The translations under genes and the position numbers were made by a program. Below, in pieces: positions 1 through 7,419 of a DNA stretch of 19,355 nt (within the stretch, counting starts at the first letter, position 1; each line of letters opens with the position of its first letter). The DNA comes from Pseudobdellovibrionaceae bacterium. GTDB taxonomy: Bacteria; Bdellovibrionota; Bdellovibrionia; Bdellovibrionales; JAMPXM01. A model generated the notes under the pieces. That model was not told the DNA's origin. It did no database searches and saw only the letters and a list, made by a program, of their open reading frames with translations. The stretch covers positions 1 to 19,355 of the forward strand of contig JAEUWE010000107.1 of NCBI GenBank assembly GCA_016791465.1, read 5' to 3'.

Positions 1-649
1 GGAAATAGTCGACGTTTGCTTTTTCGGCAGCATTCAATTCAAAGAGATGGCCGTAGGCAAGGACGCCGTTGGCTGTGTGGTCTGGTGTTTTACGAGCGAC
101 GATCCAGTCGGACCACCACGAATTCCAGGTCAGATCTTCGCGGCCCCAGCGATAGATTCTGTCGTTGGGATTGCTGCTGATGCGTAGAACGCCCGACACG
201 TAGTGCTCAGGACTGATCACGCTCTCGCGGAAGAACTCCAGCGCCAGCGTTCCGGCGGTGCCTGCGCCGATGGGTTGACTGAGGTTGAAGCGATTGTGAT
301 AGGCCTGCATGAGACCAGCGTTGGTTGCGTCGATAGCGACAAAGAGTCGTTTTACTCGACGCTCGGGTGGGCCAACTTCGATCCAGCGTGCGGGCATACC
401 ATTCTCGACAGCAAACTTGGCGAGCTCTGCGAGCACCTCATTGCGCTCGGGCAGTGCTTTTCCGCGTTCAGCGAGAATGGTCTCAGGTGTTCGGCCGGCG
501 GCCTGTTCTGCAGTTTTGACAAAGAGGGCTTCGCAAGTCTGCTGGGCTTGTGCGGGTGTTGAGATGAGCCCGGCCGTGAGTGAAAGAGAAAGGGCCAAGA
601 GAAGATTGAGAGTGACGATCCAGCGCGAGCGAGTCAGTGACAACAGCAT
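1..649 (-). CDS. Exported protein of unknown function, 3' end beyond window
   Basis: An open frame of 216 codons runs from an ATG at 649 off the left edge, so the C-terminus is missing. Residues 1-35 form a signal peptide: a basic start (MLLSLTRSR), a long Leu-rich core and a cleavage site after STPAQA, so the protein is probably periplasmic or secreted. The mature part is soluble, has one visible Cys shortly after the cleavage site and is rich in Trp, Arg and Glu; I do not recognise a domain. TGGGGAT upstream of the ATG serves as a weak ribosome binding site. The gene starts 32 nt after the dnaE2 stop on the same strand, so it may be the last gene of the lexA-imuA-imuB-dnaE2 transcript. An exported protein is not a usual member of such a cluster and the co-transcription may be incidental. 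Confidence 0.75.
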   Translation of the reverse strand, partial: MLLSLTRSRWIVTLNLLLALSLSLTAGLISTPAQAQQTCEALFVKTAEQAAGRTPETILAERGKALPERNEVLAELAKFAVENGMPARWIEVGPPERRVKRLFVAIDATNAGLMQAYHNRFNLSQPIGAGTAGTLALEFFRESVISPEHYVSGVLRISSNPNDRIYRWGREDLTWNSWWSDWIVARKTPDHTANGVLAYGHLFELNAAEKANVDYF

Positions 650-681
650 AAATATCCCCAGTTCGAATGGCTGTTTTTACG

Positions 682-3600
682 TTAGCGTTCTGGGGGCGAC
701 AAGGTAGCCTGTGGAGGGGACTCTCTGAGCGGGAAAGATTTCTCCATCGCACCGAGTAGAGTTTTCTGAGTTGGAGAAGAAATACGTTCGGCCTTCACGA
801 GGCAGACGCCTTCGCGGTTCTGGATTCGGCCATGAATTTCAAGGAGTTGGCTGCCTCCAATGACCAGCCGATACCGCTCGTAAAGATCGGGCATCACGAC
901 AATGTTAAAGATTCCGGTCTCGTCTTCGAGAGAGAGAAAGCAAAGGCCTTTGGCGGTTGGCGGTTTTTGCACCAGGGTCTTCAGACCCGTGATGGTGAGC
1001 CGAGCACCATGGCGGAGGGTCGGGAGCTCACATGCGCGGACTTGAGCCGTGAGAAGAGGTCGAAGGATTTTCATGGGATGAGAATCCAGCGAGTATCCCT
1101 TTGTTGAAAACTCGCGCCGAACGAAATCCCATTCGCTCTCTTTTGGAATCAGAGCGCGACCATCAGTTTGGGATTCGAGTGATTGAGATTCCAGAGGCTC
1201 TGTGCCAAAGAAGAGGCTCTGTTGATTGAAGTCGACACCTTGAATCCGATATAGAGCACGTCTTGTATCAGGCTCGAGTGCGTGCAAGGCGCCAGCTGTT
1301 GCTAGGCGAGAGAGGGTTCTCTTATTTGTCCTGGTTCGTTGGACAAGATCCTCAAGGCTGAGAAAAGCCCCGCGGCTTTCACGTTCTTGGAGAATCCGCT
1401 GACTCTCATCGAGACTGAGCCCTTGGATAGAACTGAGCCCAACGCGAACCGCATGCAGATGAGCATTCCCGACGTGATGAAGAGTGTAGTCCCAGCTTGA
1501 TGTCTGAATATCGAGAGGGAGAAAGTGCACGCCATTTTTTCTGGCGTCGGCGATCAGTTGCCGAGGCGGATAAAATCCCATCGGCTGTGAGTTAAGAAGA
1601 GCGGTCACAAAAACGTCAGGATGATGGCACTTTAGCCAGCAGCTGGCGTATGTGATCAGAGCGAAACTCGCAGCATGTGATTCAGGAAAACCATACGAGG
1701 CAAAACCTTCAATGGTTTTATAAATCTGATCGGCATATTCGACAGTAAGACCGTTGGCGAGCATCCCGTTGATGATGCGATTGCGAAGCCCTGTCATCAC
1801 CGCCTTGCGTTTCCAGGCGCTAGAGACAACGCGACGAAGCTCGTCGGCTTCGCCCGGAGTGAAGCCAGCGACAGCAACGGCGATCTGCATGATCTGCTCT
1901 TGAAATAGCGGGATGCCGAGCGTCTTTTCAAGAATGGGTTTGAGCCTCTCGTGTGCGTAGGTCACCTGTTCTGTGCCTGCGCGCCGCTTGAGATAGGGAT
2001 TGACCATGCCGCCTTGAATGGGGCCGGGGCGTACAATCGCAACCTGAATGACCAAGTCGTACCACGTCTTTGGTTTGAGTCTCGGCAGCAGCGACATCTG
2101 TGCACGTGATTCAATTTGAAAGACACCAATTGTTTCGGCTTTCTGAATCATCGCATAGGTCTTTGGGTCCTCTTGCGGAATCGTAGCAAGGTCATAGGTG
2201 AGCTGCTTCTTTTCACGCAAGAGAGCGAAAGCCTTCTGGACAGCCGAAAGCATGCCGAGGCTGAGGACATCGATCTTCATCAAACCCAAGAGATTCACAT
2301 CGTCTTTGTTCCACTGAATCACATAGCGTTCAGTCATTGTTGCGGCCTCAACCGGAACAATGTCGACAATCGGCTCATGCGAAATGACAAATCCACCCGA
2401 ATGAATGCCGAGATGTCGAGGAAACCCCTTGAGTTCCACAGCTCGCTGCACGAGTGTTTTAAATTTTTCGGGCGTGAGTCCAAAACGTGCGATGTCGGTT
2501 GGACTGTCGACAAGTCGACTCAAGCCTTCACGCCCCATGAATTTGACGAGGCTATCGACTGTTTGGTGCGAAAGCCCCATCGTGCGCGCGACATCGCGTA
2601 TCGCCATGCGAGAGCGATAACAGATCGTGGTGCAGACCATCGCCGCATGTGCCGCCCCATATTTTCGGTAGATGTATTGAATGACCTCTTCGCGGCGCTC
2701 GTGCTCAAAATCGATATCGATATCGGGCGGTTCATGCCGTTCGCGCGAAAGAAAGCGTTCAAAGAGGAGACCGAGTTTAATTGGATCGATTGCCGTGAGA
2801 CCCAGGGCATAGCAAACAATTGAATTTGCTGCTGACCCGCGGCCTTGATGAAGAATTCCGCGATCGCGTGCGAACTGACAGATGTCCCAGAGCGTGAGGA
2901 AGTAGTCTTCGTACTCAAGCTCTTGAATCAGACTGAGCTCGTGCTCAACCTGTCGGCGCGCTTGCTCACGAATACGGGCCTCGGTCCCATTCGGATAGCG
3001 CCATTGGATTCCCTTCTCAACAAGGAGACGCATGAACTGCACCGATGTGGTTCCGGGAGGGAGCGCTTCGCGTGGATACTTGTACTTTAACTCTTTGAGA
3101 GAAAACTGTAGTCGATTTGAAATCTCCATTGTGCGAGTGAGCAGATCGGGCCGATCGCGATAGAGCTGCTGAAGCTCATGGAGCGGTTTGAGATGACGTT
3201 CACTGTTGGCGGTGAGTCGCGTTTTCGCTTCATGGAGAGTGGTCTTGTGTAAAAGACAGGTCAGCACATCGTGCAGAGGTTTGCGTTCCGGGACATGAAA
3301 AAGCGGTCTCTGAGTGGCAAACAGTTTGAGTCCGCTTGGGCCAAGGCGTTTTTCAAAAACCAACGCCTCGCGTGCGAGTCGAATCGACTCCCATGTTGAG
3401 TCTTTGCAGACAGGAAGATAAAGCCGATCGCCAAAGGCATCGACGAGTGCTTCAAGGTGCAGGCTATTCCATGGCGGAAGCGGAATAGCCAAGAGCTCTC
3501 CGGAGGCGAAGCCAGCATCTTCGATGAGTTCATTGAGGGATAGTTTCAGGCGACCTTTGCCTGCTGGCCGCTTTACTTTTGTGATCAGGCGCGAGAGTCG

Positions 3601-4062
3601 GCTATAGCCCTCTTTTGAGGTCGGCAAAAGAGTGATGGGGCTTGCATCGAAAGGCGTGAGTTCTGCTCCAACATGATAGCGAAAAGCTGAGTCACCGTTC
3701 TGTCGAGAAGCCTCCGCCGCAATCTCATCGGCATCAAAGACGCTGGGTTTTTCCGCAGCTTGGTAACCGCGTCCCACACCATACAGACCATTGACATCAC
3801 AGAGCGCAAGTCCGCGATAGCCGAGAGTCTTCGCACGTAGGACCATTTCCTCAGGGTGACTTGCACCCATCAGAAACGAAAAACCACTGCGCCCTAAAAG
3901 TTCGACAAAATCGGGGCCACGCCCGATCGGTTGTGCATTCTCTTGGAGAGCAAGAAACTTTTCAGAGGACCGATTGGGCGGAGAGGAGGACGTCGGCCGA
4001 GGTGATGGCGAGGAGAATGACGAAGGCGATACAGGCAAAGAAAAGCTCTTCTTGTGTTTCAT
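682..4062 (-). CDS. dnaE2: Error-prone DNA polymerase III alpha subunit DnaE2
   Basis: This 1126-residue C-family polymerase carries out translesion synthesis with ImuA and ImuB in damage-induced mutagenesis. Order of domains: a Ser/Pro-rich tail (about 1-50), a PHP domain starting at ELLGRSGFSFLMGASHPEE, the polymerase core with catalytic aspartates in PPDIDIDFE (near residues 446 and 448) and in KIDVLS (near 597), and a C-terminal OB fold (ARLTITGLKTLVQKPP onward). The PHP HxH metal ligands are absent (LGR instead) and the later DH pair reads DV, so it should lack metal-dependent proofreading, as is usual for DnaE2 as opposed to DnaE1. The ATG at 4062 has no good ribosome binding site. The nearest strong one lies upstream at 4134-4140 and serves a different frame, so dnaE2 translation may be coupled to that ORF. 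The roughly 50-residue Ser/Pro tail is not typical of the family, and the start is the least certain part. Confidence 0.95.
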   Translation of the reverse strand: MKHKKSFSLPVSPSSFSSPSPRPTSSSPPNRSSEKFLALQENAQPIGRGPDFVELLGRSGFSFLMGASHPEEMVLRAKTLGYRGLALCDVNGLYGVGRGYQAAEKPSVFDADEIAAEASRQNGDSAFRYHVGAELTPFDASPITLLPTSKEGYSRLSRLITKVKRPAGKGRLKLSLNELIEDAGFASGELLAIPLPPWNSLHLEALVDAFGDRLYLPVCKDSTWESIRLAREALVFEKRLGPSGLKLFATQRPLFHVPERKPLHDVLTCLLHKTTLHEAKTRLTANSERHLKPLHELQQLYRDRPDLLTRTMEISNRLQFSLKELKYKYPREALPPGTTSVQFMRLLVEKGIQWRYPNGTEARIREQARRQVEHELSLIQELEYEDYFLTLWDICQFARDRGILHQGRGSAANSIVCYALGLTAIDPIKLGLLFERFLSRERHEPPDIDIDFEHERREEVIQYIYRKYGAAHAAMVCTTICYRSRMAIRDVARTMGLSHQTVDSLVKFMGREGLSRLVDSPTDIARFGLTPEKFKTLVQRAVELKGFPRHLGIHSGGFVISHEPIVDIVPVEAATMTERYVIQWNKDDVNLLGLMKIDVLSLGMLSAVQKAFALLREKKQLTYDLATIPQEDPKTYAMIQKAETIGVFQIESRAQMSLLPRLKPKTWYDLVIQVAIVRPGPIQGGMVNPYLKRRAGTEQVTYAHERLKPILEKTLGIPLFQEQIMQIAVAVAGFTPGEADELRRVVSSAWKRKAVMTGLRNRIINGMLANGLTVEYADQIYKTIEGFASYGFPESHAASFALITYASCWLKCHHPDVFVTALLNSQPMGFYPPRQLIADARKNGVHFLPLDIQTSSWDYTLHHVGNAHLHAVRVGLSSIQGLSLDESQRILQERESRGAFLSLEDLVQRTRTNKRTLSRLATAGALHALEPDTRRALYRIQGVDFNQQSLFFGTEPLESQSLESQTDGRALIPKESEWDFVRREFSTKGYSLDSHPMKILRPLLTAQVRACELPTLRHGARLTITGLKTLVQKPPTAKGLCFLSLEDETGIFNIVVMPDLYERYRLVIGGSQLLEIHGRIQNREGVCLVKAERISSPTQKTLLGAMEKSFPLRESPPQATLSPPER

Positions 4063-4129
4063 AAGACGACATTGAAATGACTTTCGGTGAGCGGAATGAA
4101 CAGTTTTGACGGCGTTGAAGATGTCTCAT
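3962..4129 (-). CDS. Possible small membrane protein or leader ORF overlapping dnaE2
   Basis: An ATG at 4129 follows GAGGAGG with 4 nt spacing and opens a 55-codon frame ending in TGA at 3962-3964. The product begins MRHLQRRQNC and has one hydrophobic stretch near residues 29-50 (LFFACIAFVILLAITSADVL), compatible with a single transmembrane helix. The ATG is 21 nt after the imuB stop. The ORF overlaps the first 101 nt of dnaE2 in another frame, exactly where DnaE2 has its odd Ser/Pro-rich tail. It may be a true small protein, a leader peptide that couples dnaE2 translation to imuB, or the relic of an older dnaE2 start separated by a frameshift. The strong ribosome binding site is seen; function is unknown. 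Confidence 0.4.
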   Translation of the reverse strand: MRHLQRRQNCSFRSPKVISMSSYETQEELFFACIAFVILLAITSADVLLSAQSVL

Positions 4130-4133
4130 GTGC

Positions 4134-4140
4134 CCTCCTC
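4134..4140 (-). promoter_or_regulatory. Strong ribosome binding site between imuB and dnaE2
   Basis: The minus strand reads GAGGAGG, then GCAC, then ATG at 4129. This is the only strong ribosome binding site between the imuB stop and the dnaE2 coding region, yet it opens a frame different from dnaE2. Confidence 0.6.
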
Positions 4141-4150
4141 ATTCGAAAAA

Positions 4151-5635
4151 TTAGTCAAAAGCTCCGTGGAGAAAAAGAGTGTTCTGGCCGGGCTCTCTGA
4201 AAATCCAAAGGTGGCGGCCAGATGAATCCCGAGCGATCGAGTATTCTCGCGCTTTGCTCGGTCCTGCTCGGCCTTCCCACCATTCATGTTCGATTCGTTC
4301 GGTTGGGCGGTTGGACAAAAAATGAAGTTGTTCTTTCTCGGTGATCGAAAGGGGCTTTGGCTGGGCGAGGAGCAGAGCTGGGCGAGGAGCAGAGCGCAGG
4401 CTGCCTCCGTATCGTGGTAGCGGTGCAAATCCAGATTCGCTATTTTCACCGTCAATCGTAAAATCGGTTTGTGCCAACAATGTCGCTTGGCACTGACTCG
4501 CATGTTCGCGGTCGCTCAAGAGCCACGTCTTCTCGGGCCAAACGTCATCTTGAACAGCTGCAAATCCTGATCGTACGCCCTCCTGTTGGAGCAGACTGGT
4601 AAGAAGTCCTAAACGAGTATCATCTTCATGATGCTGCTGAAGAAAATCACCTTGTTGTTCTTTCTCGGGTGCAGGATCGATGCTGATCTCAATATCTTTG
4701 ATCGGATTTTCGAGCGGAAGATGCTCGAGCCGTCTCTCCAAGAGCGCAATGAAGAAGCTGGTGTCGCGACTTGGTTGCGAAGGCTCGATGTCAAACCGAT
4801 GTTCATGCTCTGAATATTCGCAACGAAGCACGACCTTGAGCCTCCGTGCAATAAGACGTCGCCCTTCCAGTCGGAGAAAAAGAGCGCGCAGCTGACCATC
4901 AATTTCATGCAAGAGGAGCGAGGCCAGAGAAACTGGAAAGTCGAGCTGTACAAAAGCCAAAAGCGGTTCGGTTGCCACATACGGGGGGATAGGTTGAGGG
5001 GCCAGTGCTTCAATTGCTTTGAGGCGTTTGAAAACGAAATCGCCAGCTTCTCCCCAACGCTCATGAAAGGCTGCAGCGGTAAAAACATTCAGTTCCCCCA
5101 GTGTTTGAAATCCAAGCAAAGCAAAAAAGTCACTCATACCGCTCAAACGCGTCGGCTGTTGCCAGGCGGTAACGCCTTCGAGCTGGCCGATCGAGCTGAG
5201 CGGGAGTCGTTCCAAATCTTTGGCGCTCGCTCCTGGTTGTGAGATCCAATAGATGTGCGCGCTGGCGAGAGCCTGTGCCGCTGGTGCAGTATCGGCGATT
5301 GCCATGCGCACGTTGAAGATCTGCAGCGCCTTCAGTGTGCGTCGAATCTCCTCAAGGAGGCCGACTTCGCCTGTCTCAAATTCACGGTGAATCCAATTTG
5401 CATTGCAGGCGATATCGATGAAGACGAGCGTTCGCTCACTGGCGGCCTGCAGATCGCTGCGTGCTGAGAGTCGCGGCGAGAAAAGGAGAAGCGACTCGAG
5501 CAAAGCCGGTGTTGCAAAAGGAATATCAAGTACTAGCGCTAAGACGCGGCTGTTGCAGACGAGCGGCTGATGGTCCTTCATCAGTTCGAGAGAGGAGGAA
5601 TCGTGAGTCGATGGGGCCAGTGATGAAATCGACAT
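4151..5635 (-). CDS. imuB: ImuB, Y-family polymerase-like mutagenesis factor
   Basis: The 494-residue product matches ImuB, the catalytically dead Y-family homologue that bridges DnaE2, ImuA and the sliding clamp. The clearest family signal is the C-terminal tail: RPALLLAQPKPL, then ERIEHEWWEG, then REYSIARD, LWIFREPG and a final LHGAFD. The N-terminal palm shows LALVLDIPF and LVFIDIACNANWIHRE, without the acidic pair of an active polymerase, and the finger region seems shortened. QLRALF could be a clamp-binding peptide, but this is weak. The frame stays open upstream to 5833. I chose the ATG at 5635 because AAAGGAGA precedes it by 7 nt and the longer N-terminus has no family resemblance. This start overlaps imuA by 110 nt. 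A 17-bp tandem duplication lies inside the gene at 4361-4394. Confidence 0.9.
   Translation of the reverse strand: MSISSLAPSTHDSSSLELMKDHQPLVCNSRVLALVLDIPFATPALLESLLLFSPRLSARSDLQAASERTLVFIDIACNANWIHREFETGEVGLLEEIRRTLKALQIFNVRMAIADTAPAAQALASAHIYWISQPGASAKDLERLPLSSIGQLEGVTAWQQPTRLSGMSDFFALLGFQTLGELNVFTAAAFHERWGEAGDFVFKRLKAIEALAPQPIPPYVATEPLLAFVQLDFPVSLASLLLHEIDGQLRALFLRLEGRRLIARRLKVVLRCEYSEHEHRFDIEPSQPSRDTSFFIALLERRLEHLPLENPIKDIEISIDPAPEKEQQGDFLQQHHEDDTRLGLLTSLLQQEGVRSGFAAVQDDVWPEKTWLLSDREHASQCQATLLAQTDFTIDGENSESGFAPLPRYGGSLRSAPRPALLLAQPKPLSITEKEQLHFLSNRPTERIEHEWWEGRAGPSKAREYSIARDSSGRHLWIFREPGQNTLFLHGAFD
4361..4394. repeat. Perfect 17-bp tandem duplication inside imuB
   Basis: CTGGGCGAGGAGCAGAG occurs twice in immediate succession (4361-4377 and 4378-4394). 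Seventeen is not a multiple of three, so the two copies are read in different frames of imuB, giving SAPRP and then ALLLAQ, the latter inside the conserved tail motif. Loss or gain of one copy would shift the frame and remove the ImuB C-terminus. Confidence 0.9.
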
Positions 5636-6302
5636 GTTTTGGTCTCCTTTTGATTTGATTGGGAACTGGGCGATGGGCAGCTCGTAGGACCTGAATATGT
5701 TTGTTGGAATGAATGTCATTGAGTGAAAGAACGACAGAGGCGATTTCGTGATGAGTGGCGCGACTGTGTCGAGAGAAAATGACCAAGGCTGTACCTGAGC
5801 GGCGTGCCTGCGTGAGGAGGGAACGAGACTCACGTAGTGGAAGTCGCGCGCCGCCCAGGTCGCAGCCTATGATGTCAAAAAGATTCGAAGAGAAGAGTTC
5901 CTGCAAAATCCAGAGGCGATTTTTGGACGACTTTTGGTCGCCAGCCCCGACGATAAACAGGTTGCGAAGATCGACTCCGCGTTGAAAAGCCGAGATCGGA
6001 TTCAATTGAAAATCGCCTTCAACCCAGGCGGCTCGTCGTCCGCTCTGAGTTATGCGGGCTACGCAATCAAGCCAAAGCGTGCATGCCCCGGCTCCTTCCG
6101 CGGCCTCGAGAAGTGAGATTTCTCCACAGGGAAATCCACCGCTTGCAAGGAACTCATCGAGAGCAAAACAGCCGGTGGCAAGACCAGTAGAAGGTTTGAC
6201 TTGGTCGTCGCGCAGAAGATCAAGGCCGTGAGTCTCATTGAGATCGCGGCGGAGATCTTCGATAGAATGGAGCGGACGTTTCCGCATCGCGACTTCAGAC
6301 AA
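5526..6302 (-). CDS. imuA: ImuA, RecA-like mutagenesis factor
   Basis: A 258-residue RecA-fold protein placed directly before imuB and dnaE2, matching ImuA (also called SulA2/ImuA), which interacts with ImuB in damage-induced mutagenesis. Family signals are STGLATGCFALDEFLASGGFPCGE (about residues 38-61), the common RecA/ImuA opening, followed by a degenerate P-loop (EAAEGAGACTL, residues 66-76) in which Ala73 replaces the usual Lys. Strong ATP hydrolysis is therefore doubtful, as is common in ImuA proteins. The first codon is TTG at 6302, preceded by GAGAGGA with about 8 nt spacing; the in-frame ATG five codons later has no such site. The 3' end overlaps imuB by 110 nt and encodes a basic, variable tail. 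The gap to lexA upstream is 89 nt and holds a near-perfect palindrome. Confidence 0.88.
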   Translation of the reverse strand: MSEVAMRKRPLHSIEDLRRDLNETHGLDLLRDDQVKPSTGLATGCFALDEFLASGGFPCGEISLLEAAEGAGACTLWLDCVARITQSGRRAAWVEGDFQLNPISAFQRGVDLRNLFIVGAGDQKSSKNRLWILQELFSSNLFDIIGCDLGGARLPLRESRSLLTQARRSGTALVIFSRHSRATHHEIASVVLSLNDIHSNKHIQVLRAAHRPVPNQIKRRPKHVDFITGPIDSRFLLSRTDEGPSAARLQQPRLSAST

Positions 6303-6346
6303 AACAATATCCTCTCAGGCGAAGAACACTTCACCAGGTTGCTGTT

Positions 6347-6366
6347 GAGGTCCTACGTGGGACCTC
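6347..6366. promoter_or_regulatory. 20-bp near-perfect palindrome between lexA and imuA
   Basis: GAGGTCCTACGTGGGACCTC has 7-bp arms (GAGGTCC/GGACCTC) around a nearly symmetric ACGT centre. It lies in the 89-nt lexA-imuA gap, 44 nt upstream of the imuA start. No U-tract follows on the minus strand, so a simple intrinsic terminator is unlikely. It could be an operator for an internal promoter or an RNA hairpin that modulates imuA expression. Confidence 0.5.
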
Positions 6367-6391
6367 GTTTCAAAATTGCCGAAAAATCAAA

Positions 6392-7129
6392 TCACCAAAA
6401 TTTTCTCAAGAGTCCGACAACAATTCCTCTGATCTGGACTTCGCCCGGTTCAAACCATAGCGACTTCATTTTCGAGTTGGCTGGGCGCAATTCAATTTTC
6501 GTTCGTGTCTCGCTCTCCCCTGTATTGCGAGCAGAGCCGCGAGGCTGGTAGAAGCGTTTGACGGTGGCCTCTTCTTGCCCTGTGTCTCCAGGGACAACGG
6601 CCACCACAATCTCGCCATTTTCTGCGCGGCTCTGGCGCTCGACGAGAATCACATCGCCATCGAGAATTCCATCTTCAATCATCGACTGTCCTTGAACGCG
6701 CAGGGCATATGTTTTGTCTGGGCGTTTTACGAGAGAAGCGGGGACGTCGATAAACTCATCGTGTTCGAAAGCTTCAAGAGGTACGCCGGCTGCGACACGA
6801 CCGAGGAGCGGAAGAGCGACTGCGGTTGATGCAACCGGAGTTCCTGTGCGTTCGCGTTCTTCAATCGTATCTTGATAAGATGAAGCTGATTTTAAAAGAC
6901 GAATAGAGCGCTTTTGATTGTTACCGCCAAGAAGGATGTAGCCCTTGGCTTCAAGCTGTTTCAGGTAGCGCTGTGCAGAGTTGAATGATGCAAATCCAAA
7001 GTGTGAGCAGATCTCCTGGTAAGTCGGAGCGAAGCCATGAAGACGGGCGTAGGTTTCTAAAAACTCCAGCACTGTCTTTTCGCGCGGCGAGAGCGGTGCC
7101 GTGTCGTGATTCGCGGACTGTGTGGTCAT
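6392..7129 (-). CDS. lexA: LexA repressor of the SOS response
   Basis: The 245-residue product has the full LexA layout. An N-terminal winged helix (LSPREKTVLEFLETYARLHG to RSIRLL, residues 13-79) binds the operator, with recognition-helix sequence FASFNSAQRYLKQLE. A linker leads to the cleavage site Ala114-Gly115 in RVAAGVP, and the serine protease-like domain has Ser149 (GQSMIEDGI) and Lys191 (ATVKRF). Self-cleavage stimulated by RecA filaments should derepress the downstream genes. The ATG at 7129 follows GAAGGGAG at good spacing. An in-frame ATG at 7162 adds 11 residues but lacks such a site. It is probably the first gene of lexA-imuA-imuB-dnaE2 and represses itself and the mutagenesis genes. 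A second lexA elsewhere in the genome is possible, since cassettes of this type often carry their own. Confidence 0.95.
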   Translation of the reverse strand: MTTQSANHDTAPLSPREKTVLEFLETYARLHGFAPTYQEICSHFGFASFNSAQRYLKQLEAKGYILLGGNNQKRSIRLLKSASSYQDTIEERERTGTPVASTAVALPLLGRVAAGVPLEAFEHDEFIDVPASLVKRPDKTYALRVQGQSMIEDGILDGDVILVERQSRAENGEIVVAVVPGDTGQEEATVKRFYQPRGSARNTGESETRTKIELRPANSKMKSLWFEPGEVQIRGIVVGLLRKFW

Positions 7130-7179
7130 GGTCGTACTCCCTTCTTCTGACTCGAGTGGCATCGGAGTTTTATGGCAAT

Positions 7180-7231
7180 ATGTGTAACCCGCGTGCCAGT
7201 AATGTGTAAGTCATGTGTAAGTTATGAGTAA
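7180..7231. promoter_or_regulatory. Direct-repeat array upstream of lexA, candidate LexA operator
   Basis: On the plus strand ATGTGTAA occurs at 7180-7187, 7202-7209 and 7213-7220, and ATGAGTAA at 7224-7231. Starts are 22, 11 and 11 bp apart, so all lie on one face of the helix with one unit missing. The core is GTAA-N7-GTAA. The array lies 51-102 bp upstream of the lexA ATG, where an autoregulatory operator is expected. As I recall, B. bacteriovorus LexA binds TTACN3GTAA, which has the same half-site in inverted form; here the half-sites are direct, as in the GTTCN7GTTC boxes of Alphaproteobacteria. The rest of the 7232-7377 intergenic stretch shows nothing I can assign. Confidence 0.55.
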
Positions 7232-7377
7232 AAAACGTGTTGGTCAACGGAGGCTTCAGAAAAACTGGCCCTGGCCGCCGGGCGGATGTGGCAAGTCTCT
7301 GAAAGCGCTCAGCTTCTCCTTTTTGTTGCGCAGGACCGGGAAACCCTCCCGCCACGCTTTGGCTGCGGCGAGTCGCC

Positions 7378-7396
7378 AAAAGGTAGAAGGTACCTT
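7378..7396. repeat. Palindromic repeat copy 1, AAGGTACCTT family
   Basis: AAAAGGTAGAAGGTACCTT ends in the perfect palindrome AAGGTACCTT (7387-7396). It matches the copy at 8805-8823 in 18 of 19 positions. GTAG immediately precedes the palindrome, recalling the GTAG foot of REP elements. It lies just upstream of the methyltransferase ribosome binding site, so a regulatory role is an alternative. Confidence 0.7.
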
Positions 7397-7419
7397 TTTA
7401 CCGAGGAGCCCGATATCGA

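Noticed and set aside
309..707. Plus-strand frame of 132 codons at the left edge
   Set aside because: It is antisense to the exported protein gene, which has a clean signal peptide and a plausible start.
2116..2823. A 235-codon plus-strand frame inside dnaE2
   Set aside because: It is fully antisense to the conserved polymerase core, has no family resemblance and no ribosome binding site; a shadow of dnaE2 codon use.
682..4062. Housekeeping DnaE1 instead of DnaE2
   Set aside because: Linkage to imuA and imuB, absence of PHP metal ligands and the GASHPEE context all favour DnaE2.
7180..7231. DnaA boxes or replication iterons
   Set aside because: The TTACACAT units do not match TTATNCACA, no AT-rich unwinding region adjoins, and the position upstream of lexA favours an operator.
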